Positions 52,169 through 62,296 are shown, counted from the stretch's first letter. The stretch is 64,000 nt of DNA from Streptomyces sp. NBC_00459 (GCF_036013955.1 NZ_CP107903.1:6014001-6078000); one strand, 5' to 3'. A program made the numbers and translations. The notes: generated by a model from the letters alone, not told the origin.

Positions 52169-52209
52169 GCACTCCCCGAACCCCTGAACCGCGAAGGAGG
52201 CGGGCCGCC

Positions 52210-53124
52210 GTGACGGTCGCCGTACAGACCACGCCCGTACCGGCAGCGTCCGCGTCCCGGACACGCGTCGCGAGTGTCACTGTCGTGCGCCACCTCGCCC
52301 GGGGCGGCCTGCTCAGCCTCGCCGCCCTGCTGCTCGGCGTCACCGCACAGCTGCTGCTGGTCAGCGGTATCCAGCAACACAGCGCCCAGCAGGCCGCGTT
52401 CGACGCCCTGCGCGACCAACTCGCCCAGGGCACCGCCCCGGTGGCGCAGGTCGACCAGGAGGGCAGGCTGCTCGCACCGGGCACACCGGTCGCGCTGATC
52501 GACGTACCCGCCCTGCACCTGTCCCAGGTCGTCCTGGAGGGCACCGACTCCGCAGTCCTGACCGACGGCCCCGGTCACCGCCGGGACACCCCGATGCCCG
52601 GTCAGGCCGGCACCAGCGTGCTGATGGGCCGAGCCGCTGCCTACGACGGCCCCTTCGGGGGACTGGCCGAGCTCACGGCGGGAGACAGCTTCACCGTCGT
52701 CACCGGCCAGGGCAAGGCGAAGTACCAGGTCACCGGCGTACGGCGGGCCGGTGATCCGGCGCCTGCCGCCCTCGCCGCCGGGAAGGGGCGCCTGGTGCTG
52801 GTCACCGCGACCGGCCCGCGCTTCATGCCGGACGGTGTCCTGCGCGTCGACGCCGATCTGGTGTCCGCGCCCGCCGAGACCCCGGCGGCCGTCATCCGCT
52901 CCGGCACCCTGCCCGAGGCCGAGGAACCCCTCGCCCGGCCCTCGGGGGTGCCCTGGCCGCTGGTGATGTGGCTCCAGGCCCTGCTGCTCGCGGCGGTCGC
53001 CGCGGTGTGGACCTGGCACCGGTGGGGCCGGCACCAGACGTGGATCGTCTTCGCCCCGGTCGTCGCCGTCCTGGGTCTCCAGGTCGCCACCCGGGCCACC
53101 GAGCTGCTGCCGAACCTGCTGTGA
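52210..53124 (+). CDS. Sortase-fold membrane protein lacking all catalytic residues (pseudosortase)
   Basis: A 304-residue protein with one N-terminal helix (about 34-53), an external class E sortase-like domain (about 85-220) and two C-terminal helices (about 235-295). Family landmarks are present: DGPGHRRDTPMPGQAGTSVL, DGPFGGLAELTAGD and RLVLVTATGPRF. The catalytic His of the usual AGHR motif is Arg (MGRAAAYDGPF, R141), the Cys of TTCxP is Thr (TATGP, T201), and the later Arg position reads Val (DGVLRVDA). It cannot act as a standard transpeptidase. It lies between the PstS-like gene and pstB. Confidence 0.8.
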   Translation: MTVAVQTTPVPAASASRTRVASVTVVRHLARGGLLSLAALLLGVTAQLLLVSGIQQHSAQQAAFDALRDQLAQGTAPVAQVDQEGRLLAPGTPVALIDVPALHLSQVVLEGTDSAVLTDGPGHRRDTPMPGQAGTSVLMGRAAAYDGPFGGLAELTAGDSFTVVTGQGKAKYQVTGVRRAGDPAPAALAAGKGRLVLVTATGPRFMPDGVLRVDADLVSAPAETPAAVIRSGTLPEAEEPLARPSGVPWPLVMWLQALLLAAVAAVWTWHRWGRHQTWIVFAPVVAVLGLQVATRATELLPNLL

Positions 53125-53177
53125 GCCCCGCCGCGACGCCTTCCGCGCCCCGACTTCTCCGACACGAGGTACCCGAC

Positions 53178-54050
<873 letters not shown>

Positions 54051-54182
54051 ACCCACAGGCCACGGCAGTTGTCCGGCCCACGAGAAAATTTCCCTGACTC
54101 CTTTCAACCTTTCCGCCCCGAGCACGCTCAAGAACAGGTGAGACAGAGACCTGTGAGGCGTGTGAGGGGCGTGATGCGTATC

Positions 54183-54196
54183 AGGCACGTGTGCCT
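54183..54196. promoter_or_regulatory. AGGCAC-GT-GTGCCT inverted repeat upstream of the sigma gene
   Basis: A 6-bp inverted repeat, 59 bp before the ECF sigma start, in a 204-bp gap that also has TGTGAGG direct repeats at about 54150-54167. Candidate regulatory site. No clear ECF -35/-10 was assigned. Confidence 0.35.
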
Positions 54197-54254
54197 TTGC
54201 GGCATGTGAGCTCAACAGCCATACGCAGGACGGGAAAAGGAAAAGGGAGAGTGG

Positions 54255-54758
54255 ATGTCGGCGACGGTCCGGCAGCGGGACTTCGAGGAGTATGCGCGGG
54301 CGGGTCGGCAGCGGCTGTACCGGACGGCGTATCTGCTCTGCGGCGACCGCGAACACGCCCGTGACCTGGTCCAGTCCACGCTGGCCCGGCTCTTCCAGCA
54401 CTGGCACCGGGCGAGCCGGGCCGAGCACCTCGACGCCTACGCCCGTACCGTGCTGACCCGGCTGTTCCTGCACGAGCGCAGGCGACGGCTGCGCGATCTG
54501 CTCGCCCACGCCCGCCCCGACCCGGCGCCCGCCGCGCCCAGACCCGAGCTGCGCGTCACGCTCATGGCCGCGCTCGGTGAACTCCCGCCCCGCGCAAGGG
54601 CGATGGTCGTCCTGCGCTACTGGGAGGACCTGAGCGTGTCGGAGGTGGCCGCGCAGCTGCGGTGCAGTGAGTCCACCGTCAAGAGCCAGTGCTCCCGCTC
54701 CCTGACCCGGCTGCGCGCGGTGCTCGGCGAAGCCCATGTGTACACCGCCGAGTACTGA
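54255..54758 (+). CDS. ECF RNA polymerase sigma factor, SigE family
   Basis: Alternative sigma factor of 167 residues. Region 2 (RLYRTAYLLCGDREHARDLVQSTLARLF) and region 4 (RARAMVVLRYWEDLSVSEVAAQLRCSESTVKSQCSRSLTRLR) are intact, of the small actinobacterial SigE-family type. The ATG follows AAAGGGAGA. The next gene encodes a membrane protein at the usual place of an anti-sigma factor. Confidence 0.92.
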   Translation: MSATVRQRDFEEYARAGRQRLYRTAYLLCGDREHARDLVQSTLARLFQHWHRASRAEHLDAYARTVLTRLFLHERRRRLRDLLAHARPDPAPAAPRPELRVTLMAALGELPPRARAMVVLRYWEDLSVSEVAAQLRCSESTVKSQCSRSLTRLRAVLGEAHVYTAEY

Positions 54759-54815
54759 ACTCCCTTACCCCTGGCCCGAATCCCGCCAGCGCCGATGCGT
54801 CAGAGAGGAACATCC

Positions 54816-55793
54816 GTGCACGACACGCCACCGGGCCGACCGCACCGGCCCGAGCCGGACGCCGGGCCCGACGACGAACTGGTCGGGGAGCTGCGGGAAC
54901 TGATGGAGAGGGCCGCCGCCGGGCTCGCCCCGCTGCCCGATCTGACGCAGGAGGCGGTACGCCTCGGCAGGCGCCGCCGGGTCCGGGCGCGGGCCGCCGT
55001 GGCCGGCGCGGTGACCGGGGTCCTCGCGATCGGGGGTATCGGCTCGGCGCTGCTCAGCGGCGCGCTGACCGTGGGCGGAGGCCTGAGCGATCCCGCGTCC
55101 CCGTCCGCCCACCCGGCGGTCGCCCCGCCTGTTGCCCCTTCCGCGACGACGACGCCGCCGACTACGACGTCGCCCGGCCCGGTGTCCGAGCCGACGCCGA
55201 ATGCCGCCCGCCAGGTGCGGACGGCCAAGGCACTGACCCGAGCGCTGGGCGACCTGATCGGGACCGTCTCCCCGGCCGGCACGGATCTCTTCGCCGGCCG
55301 GATCGACGGGCACATCTTCCCGGTGACGTTCCGGGTCAGGCGCGGGGTGGACGCCCTCGTCGACTGCCCGGAACCGCCCAAGGCGGCCATGACCTGCCGT
55401 ACGGCGTGGCTGCCCGGCCGGATCGAGGGGCGGGTCGTCGTGTCGGGCCCCGACCTGTGGGGCGTCCGGTCCGTCAGCGTCAGCTACCTCTACGCGGACA
55501 GCACCGTCGAGCTGACCGTCGGCCCGGACAGCGACGCCAGGGTCTCCCCACCCGTCGGCATCGACCAGCTGGTGGCCGCGGCGAGCACGTCGGCGCTGCT
55601 GGCCGAGGCGAAGTACGAGGTGCTGCAGGCGAAGTACGAAGCGGAGGACGCGGCGGGAGACGGGACGGAATCCACGACCGGTCCCTCCCTCGCCCCGCCC
55701 TCCACAGCCGAGCCCTCCAGCGCCGAGCCCTCCTCGGCGACCGATTCGAGCAGTACCGGCAGTACGAACGAGACAGGCGGTTCCCCCCGATGA
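54816..55793 (+). CDS. Membrane protein, candidate anti-sigma partner
   Basis: A 325-residue protein whose GTG start has GAGAGGA 6 bp upstream. A short cytoplasmic part with Leu/Arg-rich helix (LVGELRELMERAAAGLAPLPD, then EAVRLGRRRRVRARA) is followed by one helix (VAGAVTGVLAIGGIGSALLSGAL, about 53-75). A Pro/Thr linker, a globular external domain with two cysteines (VDCPEPPKAAMTCRTAW) and a Ser/Thr-rich tail follow. The layout fits membrane partners of SigE-family sigma factors, but there is no ZAS zinc motif. The stop overlaps the next gene (ATGA). Confidence 0.72.
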   Translation: MHDTPPGRPHRPEPDAGPDDELVGELRELMERAAAGLAPLPDLTQEAVRLGRRRRVRARAAVAGAVTGVLAIGGIGSALLSGALTVGGGLSDPASPSAHPAVAPPVAPSATTTPPTTTSPGPVSEPTPNAARQVRTAKALTRALGDLIGTVSPAGTDLFAGRIDGHIFPVTFRVRRGVDALVDCPEPPKAAMTCRTAWLPGRIEGRVVVSGPDLWGVRSVSVSYLYADSTVELTVGPDSDARVSPPVGIDQLVAAASTSALLAEAKYEVLQAKYEAEDAAGDGTESTTGPSLAPPSTAEPSSAEPSSATDSSSTGSTNETGGSPR

Positions 55794-56704
55794 GTGAGCA
55801 ACGACGTGCAGTGAACGGATCGCGCCGACTGAGCGCGTTACGGCGGCGGCGCAGGCGCCGGACCCGTATCGGTGCGATCGGCGCCACGGTCTGTCTCGCC
55901 GCGCTCGGTACGGCGGCGGTGCCGGTGCTCCTGCCCCGGCTGCTGCCGGACACCGCGTCGCAGGCCCGAGCCCCGGAGGCGGTCCTGACACCGGCCGTGC
56001 CCACCCCGTCCGTCGGGACGGACGGGACGAGTCCGCCGGCCGACGACTCCACTTCGGCCGGGTCTCCCGAGGCCTTCGAGTCGCCCAAGTCCCCCGACGC
56101 CGAGCGCACTTCAGGGTCCGGGAAGGGCTCCTCCGCGCAGCCCACCATCCCCGAGTCCGGCCCCGGCACCTTCAGGACGGCCCCGCTCACCGTCACCGGG
56201 CCTACCTCCGGCACCCCTTTCCGCGTCCAGGTCGAGGACGGCGCGGGAGTCGACCCGGCGGACGCCGCCCGCCAGATCGCCGCCGTCCTCGACGACCAGC
56301 GGGGCTGGCGACGGTCTGGCGCCCGCTTCCGTCAAGTCACCGGCGCGGAGGCCGAGTTGACATTCCGGGTCGCGACCGCGAACACCACGGACAAGCTGTG
56401 CAACGTGCGGCAGGCGGACCACATCGGAGAGGTCAACTGCCGTACGGGCACCGACGTGGTGATCAACCTCAAGCGCTGGCAGCTGGGTTCACCCGAGTTC
56501 GACGGACCGCCGGTCGAGTACCGCGCCCTCATCGTCAACCACGAGGTCGGCCACTGGCTGGGCCGCGGGCACGAGACCTGCCCGGGACCGGGACGCCCCG
56601 CGCCCGCGATGATGCAGCAGATCGACGGCCTCAAGGGCTGCGTGTCGAACGCCTGGCCGTACGACACGCGGGGCCGCTATCTGAGCGGCCCCGCCGTGCC
56701 CTGA
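55790..56704 (+). CDS. DUF3152 secreted protein with metzincin-like motif
   Basis: A 304-residue exported protein coupled to the previous gene. An N-terminal Arg-rich stretch and helix (IGAIGATVCLAALGTAAVPVLL) act as signal or anchor, then comes a Ser/Pro linker (about 55-125). The globular part is DUF3152. It contains HEVGHWLGRGHE near 250-261, an HExxHxxGxxH zinc site with the third ligand of metzincin proteases, plus a nearby MM turn (APAMMQQ). Two cysteine pairs may form disulfides. It is the last gene of the sigma operon; peptidase activity is inferred from the motif. Confidence 0.82.
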   Translation: MSEQRRAVNGSRRLSALRRRRRRRTRIGAIGATVCLAALGTAAVPVLLPRLLPDTASQARAPEAVLTPAVPTPSVGTDGTSPPADDSTSAGSPEAFESPKSPDAERTSGSGKGSSAQPTIPESGPGTFRTAPLTVTGPTSGTPFRVQVEDGAGVDPADAARQIAAVLDDQRGWRRSGARFRQVTGAEAELTFRVATANTTDKLCNVRQADHIGEVNCRTGTDVVINLKRWQLGSPEFDGPPVEYRALIVNHEVGHWLGRGHETCPGPGRPAPAMMQQIDGLKGCVSNAWPYDTRGRYLSGPAVP

Positions 56705-56718
56705 GTCGGCGGGGCCGC
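56685..56718 (+). terminator. 12-bp hairpin over the DUF3152 stop codon
   Basis: GCGGCCCCGCCG (56685-56696) pairs with CGGCGGGGCCGC (56707-56718); the stop codon lies in the 10-nt loop. Strong terminator between convergent operons. Confidence 0.8.
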
Positions 56719-56729
56719 GTCCGCGCCAG

Positions 56730-56797
56730 GACCTACGGACGTCTACGTACCTACGGAGATACCTACGTACCCACCGACATACCTACGGGCCTACGGA
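56730..56797. repeat. ACCTACG-type short direct repeats
   Basis: Several copies of CCTACG (ACCTACGGACG, ACCTACGGAG, ACCTACGTACC, ACCTACGGGCC and CCTACGG) are spaced irregularly over about 65 bp between the sigma operon and the GH3 gene, running into its 3' end. They resemble the CGTACGTAG repeats near 19.7 kb. No function is seen. Confidence 0.6.
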
Positions 56798-59095
56798 ACC
56801 GACCTCCGTCTCGCACCGCAGTCGCCGGTCCGTCCCCAACTCCCGTACCGCGCCCACCAATCGCAGCCGCGCCGTATGCCTTACGTCCGCACTCGACGCC
56901 CCCAATCGCAGCTCCAGCACCCCCGGTTCGACGACCCGGTGCCCCGAGCGGTCCGTGAACGCCGACAGATCCGAGTGGAAGCGGAACGTCACCCGGCTCG
57001 CCGCTCCCGGCTCCAACTCCAGCCGTTCGTAACCGATCAGGCGGACGTCCGGCCGGGTCACCGTGGCCACCGGGTCGTGCAGATAGAGCTGCACGACCTC
57101 CGCCCCGGCCCGCGCACCCGTGTTGCGGACGGTCACGGACACCTCGTACGACCCGTCCGTCCCGATCTCGGCAGGGCCGTCCCCGGCGAAGTCCTCCCAG
57201 GCGAACGAGGTGTACGACAGGCCGTGCCCGAACGGGTACAGGGGCGTCGGGTCGAGGCTGCTCACCCCGCCCGCCAGCCCCAGCGGCGGCTGGAGGTACG
57301 TCCATGGCTGGCCCCCGCGCTCCCTCGGCACGCTCACCGGCAGCCTGCCCGACGGGGTGACCCGGCCCGACAGCACTCCCGCTACCGCCGGGCCGCCCTC
57401 CTCCCCGGGGAAGAACGCCTGGACGGAGGCCGCCAGCCGACCGTGCCAGCGGCCCAGCGCGTAGGGGCGGCCGGTGAGCAGCACGAGCACCACCGGCACC
57501 CCCGTCGACACCAGCGCGTCCAGCAACTCGGCCTGAACACCGGGTAGTTGCAGCTCGGCCACATCGCAGCCCTCGCCCGACGTGCCCCTGCCGAACAGGC
57601 CCGCCCGGTCGCCCAGTACCGCCACGCACACATCGGCCTCGGCAGTGCGGGCCACCGCCTCCTCGAAGCCCGTGGTGTCCGGGTCCGAGGTGGCGCAGCC
57701 CTCCGCGAACGTCACCTTGGCGTCCGGGAGTTCGGCGCGCAGGGACTCCAGGAGCGTGGGGATGTCCACGCCGAGCGGCGTCTCCGGATGGCTCGGCAGG
57801 ACATGCGACGGGAAGGAGTAGCAGCCCAGCATCGCCAGCGCGTCCGCCGCCCTCGGCCCGACGACCGCGATCCGGGTGTCAGGGGCCAGCGGGAGCAGCC
57901 CGTCCGGGTTGTCCAGCAGGACCACCGACTCCTCCGCCAGCCGGCGGGCCAGCGCCCGGTTTCCGGCCGAGTCCAGGTCGATCGGGCCGTCCGGCTCGGG
58001 CTGCCAGTCCTCGTCCAGCAGCCCCAGCTCGCACTTCTGCGTCAGCACGCGGCGCGCGGCCCGGTCCACCAGTGACTCCGGTACGTCTCCCGCCCGTACC
58101 GCCGCCACCAGCGCGTCGCCGTAACTCCCGATCGACGGCAGCTCGACATCGATGCCGGCCGCCAGGGCCAGATGGGCCGCCTCGGCCGGTGTCCCGGCGA
58201 CGCGGTGCAGGGTCTCCAGGAAGGCGATGCCGAAGTAGTCCGAGACCACCGTTCCCGTGAACCCCCAGTTGTCGCGCAGGAGTTGGGTCAGGAGATGCGG
58301 GTCCGCCGAGGCCGGGACGCCGTCCGTCTCGTTGTAGGCAGCCATCACCGAACGCGCCCCGCCTTCGCGCAGCGCCATCTCGAACGGGGGGAGTGTCACG
58401 TCCGCGAACTCCCGTACGCCCGCCCGGACCGGCGCCAGATTCCGGGCGCCGGCCGAGGACGCGTACCCCGCGAAGTGCTTCAGCGTGGCGATGATGCCCG
58501 CCGACTCCAGGCCCCGCACATACGCCGACCCGATCGTCCCCACCAGGTAGGGGTCCTCGCCGATCGTCTCCTCCACCCGGCCCCAGCGCGGATCCCGTAC
58601 GACGTCCATGACCGGGGCGAGGCCCTGGTGCACGCCGACGGAGGCGAGGTCCCGGCCGATCCGGGCCGCCATCTCCTCCACCAGCTCGGGGTGGAAGGTG
58701 GCACCCCAGGCCAGCGGGACCGGGTACGCCGTCGCGCGCCAGGCCGTGAAACCGGCCAGGCACTCCTCGTGGGCCAGTGCCGGGATGCCGAAGCGGCCCG
58801 CGCCGACGATCCGACGCTGGGCGCGGGCCAGTGCCTGCGCACCCAGCGTCGGGTCCACGGGGGCCGTACCGAAGGGGCGCGTGAGCTGGCCGAGGCCCCG
58901 GGTGATCAGCTCGTCCCACTCGTAGTCCGCGGTCAGGTCGTGCTGGTGCGGGGCGACCCCGTGACCGTCTGTCGAGGCGCCCACCCACAGGCCGTACAGC
59001 TGGGCGGTCCGCTCCTCCAGGGTCATCCGGGAGAGCAGGTCGTCGATGCGGGCGTCGGCGGACAGGGCGCGGTCACGCCAGGGAGCCGTGGTCAT
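56783..59095 (-). CDS. bxlA: GH3 beta-xylosidase/beta-glucosidase
   Basis: Glycoside hydrolase of 770 residues that splits beta-linked sugars by a retaining mechanism. The N-terminal barrel carries the conserved KHFAGY, and the nucleophile Asp lies in VVSDYFGI near residue 285. The second domain and a C-terminal fibronectin-III-like domain (PAEIGTDGSYEVSVTVRNTG) follow. There is no signal peptide, so it acts inside on imported sugars. AGGAG lies 5 bp before the ATG. It ends the transporter operon, so xylobiose or xylo-oligosaccharides are the likely substrate; cello-oligosaccharides remain possible. Confidence 0.88.
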   Translation of the reverse strand: MTTAPWRDRALSADARIDDLLSRMTLEERTAQLYGLWVGASTDGHGVAPHQHDLTADYEWDELITRGLGQLTRPFGTAPVDPTLGAQALARAQRRIVGAGRFGIPALAHEECLAGFTAWRATAYPVPLAWGATFHPELVEEMAARIGRDLASVGVHQGLAPVMDVVRDPRWGRVEETIGEDPYLVGTIGSAYVRGLESAGIIATLKHFAGYASSAGARNLAPVRAGVREFADVTLPPFEMALREGGARSVMAAYNETDGVPASADPHLLTQLLRDNWGFTGTVVSDYFGIAFLETLHRVAGTPAEAAHLALAAGIDVELPSIGSYGDALVAAVRAGDVPESLVDRAARRVLTQKCELGLLDEDWQPEPDGPIDLDSAGNRALARRLAEESVVLLDNPDGLLPLAPDTRIAVVGPRAADALAMLGCYSFPSHVLPSHPETPLGVDIPTLLESLRAELPDAKVTFAEGCATSDPDTTGFEEAVARTAEADVCVAVLGDRAGLFGRGTSGEGCDVAELQLPGVQAELLDALVSTGVPVVLVLLTGRPYALGRWHGRLAASVQAFFPGEEGGPAVAGVLSGRVTPSGRLPVSVPRERGGQPWTYLQPPLGLAGGVSSLDPTPLYPFGHGLSYTSFAWEDFAGDGPAEIGTDGSYEVSVTVRNTGARAGAEVVQLYLHDPVATVTRPDVRLIGYERLELEPGAASRVTFRFHSDLSAFTDRSGHRVVEPGVLELRLGASSADVRHTARLRLVGAVRELGTDRRLRCETEVGSVGP

Positions 59096-59135
59096 GAAAC
59101 TCCTGTCAGAGAAGGTGAGTTCACCGGCCGTGGGT

Positions 59136-60041
59136 TCACTTGCCGCCCACGCCCATCAGGCCGCCGATCAGTGCCCGCCGGGCCACCAGATAGACGGCGA
59201 AGATCGGGATGCCGGAAAGGACGACCGACGCGAGCAGGGCGGGGATGTTCACGCCGAACTGGCTCACGAAGTTGAAGAGACCGAGGGTGAGGACCCGGGG
59301 TTCGTCGGACTGGGTGAAGATCAGGGGGAAGAGGAAGCCGTTCCAGGCCTGTAGGGCCGCGTAGATGACGACTGTGCTGATGCCGCCCTTGGCCAGCGGG
59401 ATCGTCAGCTGGAACAGCATGCGCAGGGGAGAGGCGCCGTCGAGGGCCATTGCCTCGTACAGATCCTCCGAGATGTCCCTCAGGGTGCCGGTGAGGACCA
59501 GCACCGAGACCGGCATCGCGAAGGCCGCCGTCGGCAGGATCACCGCCAACAGGCTGTCGTACAGGTCGAGTTTGGCGATGAGGAGGTAGAGGGGGACCAC
59601 TACCGCCTGGGCCGGGATCGCCACCCCGAGCAGGAACAGCCGGAAGGCCGCGCCCGACCAGCGGGTGCGGGTGCGCACGGCCACGTACGCGAGCGGGACA
59701 CAGAGCACGAGGACGATTCCCACGACAGTGACCGCGACGATCACCGTGTTGCTCAGCAGATGCCAGAAGCCCGAGTTGAGGACGGTGTTGTAGTTGTCGA
59801 GGGTCGGATCGGTGGGCGGCTTCAGGGGGTTGCCGGTGAGAGCCTTGTCGGGGCCGGTGAGCGAGGCCGACAGCATGGCGTAGATCGGGACGAGGACGAT
59901 CACCAGCCAGATGATCGAGCCCAGGCCCGCCAGCGGGTTGGCGTGCCGTGTCCAGTGCCTGCGACGGCGGAGACCCTCCGGCCGGCGTCGTTCCGGGCGT
60001 TTGTCGGTCGTCGTGGGACGGGGAAGCGTGTCGTGTGACAC
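59136..60041 (-). CDS. bxlG: Carbohydrate ABC transporter permease (BxlG-like)
   Basis: MalG-type membrane subunit, 301 residues with six predicted helices and an EAA loop, DISEDLYEAMALDGASPLRM, near 190. It starts at a GTG at 60041, 4 bp from the upstream permease stop; the GH3 gene follows after 40 bp. It is part of a binding protein-permease-permease-glycosidase operon divergent from a LacI regulator, the layout of Streptomyces bxl loci. The ATPase is not encoded here and is probably the shared MsiK. Confidence 0.85.
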   Translation of the reverse strand: MSHDTLPRPTTTDKRPERRRPEGLRRRRHWTRHANPLAGLGSIIWLVIVLVPIYAMLSASLTGPDKALTGNPLKPPTDPTLDNYNTVLNSGFWHLLSNTVIVAVTVVGIVLVLCVPLAYVAVRTRTRWSGAAFRLFLLGVAIPAQAVVVPLYLLIAKLDLYDSLLAVILPTAAFAMPVSVLVLTGTLRDISEDLYEAMALDGASPLRMLFQLTIPLAKGGISTVVIYAALQAWNGFLFPLIFTQSDEPRVLTLGLFNFVSQFGVNIPALLASVVLSGIPIFAVYLVARRALIGGLMGVGGK

Positions 60042-60045
60042 TCCG

Positions 60046-60942
60046 TCACATCCCTTCGCGCGTACTGCGCATGCCGCCGAAGCCGGTGAGCCGGATGAGG
60101 ATCAGGGACAGACCGGTCGCGGCCAGCACGAGCGCGGACGCGATGGCGCTCGCGTAGCCGAAGTCGTACGTCTTGAAGCCCGCCTCGTACATCAGGTACG
60201 GCAGGATCGCCGTGTCCGTGCCCGGGCCGCCCTTCGTCAGGATCAGCACCGTCTCGAAGTACGTCAGCGAACCGACGACGATCAGTACGGTCGACGTGGT
60301 GATGGTGTGGCGCAGTTGCGGCAGCGTGATCGAGAAGAACTGGCGGTAGCGGCCCGCGCCGTCGATCGCCGCCGCCTGATAGAGGACCGGGGGGATCTGG
60401 CGGGCCCCGCCCTGGTAGATCAGCGTGTGGAACGGGATGAACTGCCAGCCGCCGACGAACACGATCGCGAGGAACGCGCCGCTGGACGAGCCCAGCGTGT
60501 CCTTCTGGATGATGCCGAAGTTCGGGTCGAGCAGGGCGTAGAAGAGGACCGAGATGGCGGTCGAGGAGAGCAGGAACGGGACGAAGAAGATCGCCGAGAG
60601 GACGGCCCGGTTGCGTTGCCGGCCCGCCGCCCAGACCCCGAGCAGCAGCGCCACGACGGTCTGGAACGCCCAACTCGCCGCGGTGAGAAGGACGGTGAGT
60701 GTGAGCGACTGCGTCAGCCGTGGATCGTCCAGCAGTTTCTGCCAGTTGGCGAGACCGACCGGCTTCGGGTCGCCGAGGCCGTCCCACTTGGTGAAGGAGA
60801 GATAGAAGGCCAGGGCCATCGGGACGACCGCGAAGAAGGTGAAGAAGAGCACCGCGGGGAGCGCCCAGACGGCACCCGGCCGCCCGGCCCGCACCTTGCC
60901 CCGCTGAACCCTCTCGCCCCCGGAGGTGACCGTCGAGCTCAC
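60046..60942 (-). CDS. bxlF: Carbohydrate ABC transporter permease (BxlF-like)
   Basis: MalF-type subunit, 298 residues with the EAA loop YQAAAIDGAGRYRQFFSITLP near 195. The GTG at 60942 overlaps the stop of the binding-protein gene (GTGA), so the two are coupled. Unlike the MalF-type permease at 12.7 kb, it has no extracytoplasmic insert. Confidence 0.87.
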   Translation of the reverse strand: MSSTVTSGGERVQRGKVRAGRPGAVWALPAVLFFTFFAVVPMALAFYLSFTKWDGLGDPKPVGLANWQKLLDDPRLTQSLTLTVLLTAASWAFQTVVALLLGVWAAGRQRNRAVLSAIFFVPFLLSSTAISVLFYALLDPNFGIIQKDTLGSSSGAFLAIVFVGGWQFIPFHTLIYQGGARQIPPVLYQAAAIDGAGRYRQFFSITLPQLRHTITTSTVLIVVGSLTYFETVLILTKGGPGTDTAILPYLMYEAGFKTYDFGYASAIASALVLAATGLSLILIRLTGFGGMRSTREGM

Positions 60943-62282
60943 TTCAGCCCCTTGCAGGCCGACACGAACTCGCTGGGCGCCGACTTGCCCGTGAACAGCT
61001 TCCCGATCTCCGTGTGCATCTTGGTGCCCAGCTCGTCGCCGAGCGCCTGGTCCCAGGAGAGCGTGAACGCGGGTGCCTGCTGGACCAGGTCGTACTGGAA
61101 CCTGGCGTACTCGGGGTTGGGCGCCGAGGACAGCAGCGCCGCCGCGTTCGAGGTGGTCGGGACATCGCCGAGGGCGACCAGGTCCTTCGCGTACGCCTCG
61201 GACGCGCAGTCCTTGAGGAACGCGATCGCCGCGTCCCTGTTCTGCGTACGGGGGTTGATCGACCAGTAGTTGGTGGGGTTGCCGACGACGTTGCGGACAT
61301 CGCCGACGCCGTCCTCGATCTTCGGGAAGGCCGCCCAGCCCAGGTTCGACTTGGCGAAGTCGGGGAACTTGCCGAGCTGCGTCGAGTACTCCCACGAGCC
61401 CATCAGGTGCATCGCCGCCTTGCCCTTGGCGAACACCGCCGGAGCACCGCCGTTGACGTACGACACCGAGGTGAACTTGGAGCCGAAGGCGCCGTCGTCG
61501 ACGAGTTCCTTCACCATCTCGGCGGCCTTCAGGACCGCCGGGTCGCCCCAGCCCTCCGCGTCGCCGTCCTGGATGCGCCGGAAGACCTCGGGGCCGCCGA
61601 TACGGTCCACCAGGTACTCCAGCCACATCAGTTCGGGCCAGAGGTCGGAGCCGCCGAGGGCGAACGGGGTGATGCCCGCCTTCTTCAGCTTGGTGTTGAT
61701 GTCGAGCAACTGGTCCCAGGTGGTGGGCGGTTGGAGCTTCTGCTCGGCGAAGACGGTCTTGTTGTAGAAGAGGATCACCGGCTGCATACCGCGCATCGGT
61801 ATGCCGTAGTGACGGCCCTTGAGATCACCGGCGGCGAGTACGGAGGGCAGGAAGCCGTTCTTCAGCACCGGGTCGTTCTCGATGACGTCGGTCAGGTCGA
61901 CGATCTTGTCGGCCTCCTGGTACGCCTTGATGGAGCCGCCGCCCCAGTTGAAGAAGACGTCCGGGGCACTGGGCGACCCCATCGCCGTACGCAGCTTGGG
62001 CAGGTAGTCCGAGCCCGGGATCTTCTCCAGCTTGACCTTGCCCTTGGCCGTCTTGCTGGCGGCCGACCTGTTGAACCGCGTGACCGCCGCGGCCTGCACC
62101 TTCACGGCGTCGTCCCCGTACACGAACGCGGTGATCGTGTCCCCGCCACCGCCCGAACCCTCACCCGAGCCGCAGGCGCTGAGGCCGGTGGTGAGCAGGG
62201 CGGAGGCGCCGGCACCGAGCACCCAGCGCCTGCTGAACGCCGTACCGGCGGACCCTGTGGACCGCCCTCTGTTCGACTCCAT
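60939..62282 (-). CDS. bxlE: Sugar-binding lipoprotein (BxlE-like)
   Basis: Solute-binding protein of 447 residues. The signal peptide has a twin arginine (FSRRWVLGAG) and a lipobox LSAC with Cys37, so Tat export with lipidation is likely. The body is an extracellular family 1 fold (NWGGGSIKAYQEADKIVDLTD, then AKGKAAMHLMGSWEYS). First gene of the operon; its promoter region contains CGAA-type repeats. The symbol rests on operon layout rather than on residues that prove xylobiose binding. Confidence 0.87.
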   Translation of the reverse strand: MESNRGRSTGSAGTAFSRRWVLGAGASALLTTGLSACGSGEGSGGGGDTITAFVYGDDAVKVQAAAVTRFNRSAASKTAKGKVKLEKIPGSDYLPKLRTAMGSPSAPDVFFNWGGGSIKAYQEADKIVDLTDVIENDPVLKNGFLPSVLAAGDLKGRHYGIPMRGMQPVILFYNKTVFAEQKLQPPTTWDQLLDINTKLKKAGITPFALGGSDLWPELMWLEYLVDRIGGPEVFRRIQDGDAEGWGDPAVLKAAEMVKELVDDGAFGSKFTSVSYVNGGAPAVFAKGKAAMHLMGSWEYSTQLGKFPDFAKSNLGWAAFPKIEDGVGDVRNVVGNPTNYWSINPRTQNRDAAIAFLKDCASEAYAKDLVALGDVPTTSNAAALLSSAPNPEYARFQYDLVQQAPAFTLSWDQALGDELGTKMHTEIGKLFTGKSAPSEFVSACKGLK

Positions 62283-62296
62283 GACTGCACCTCTCG

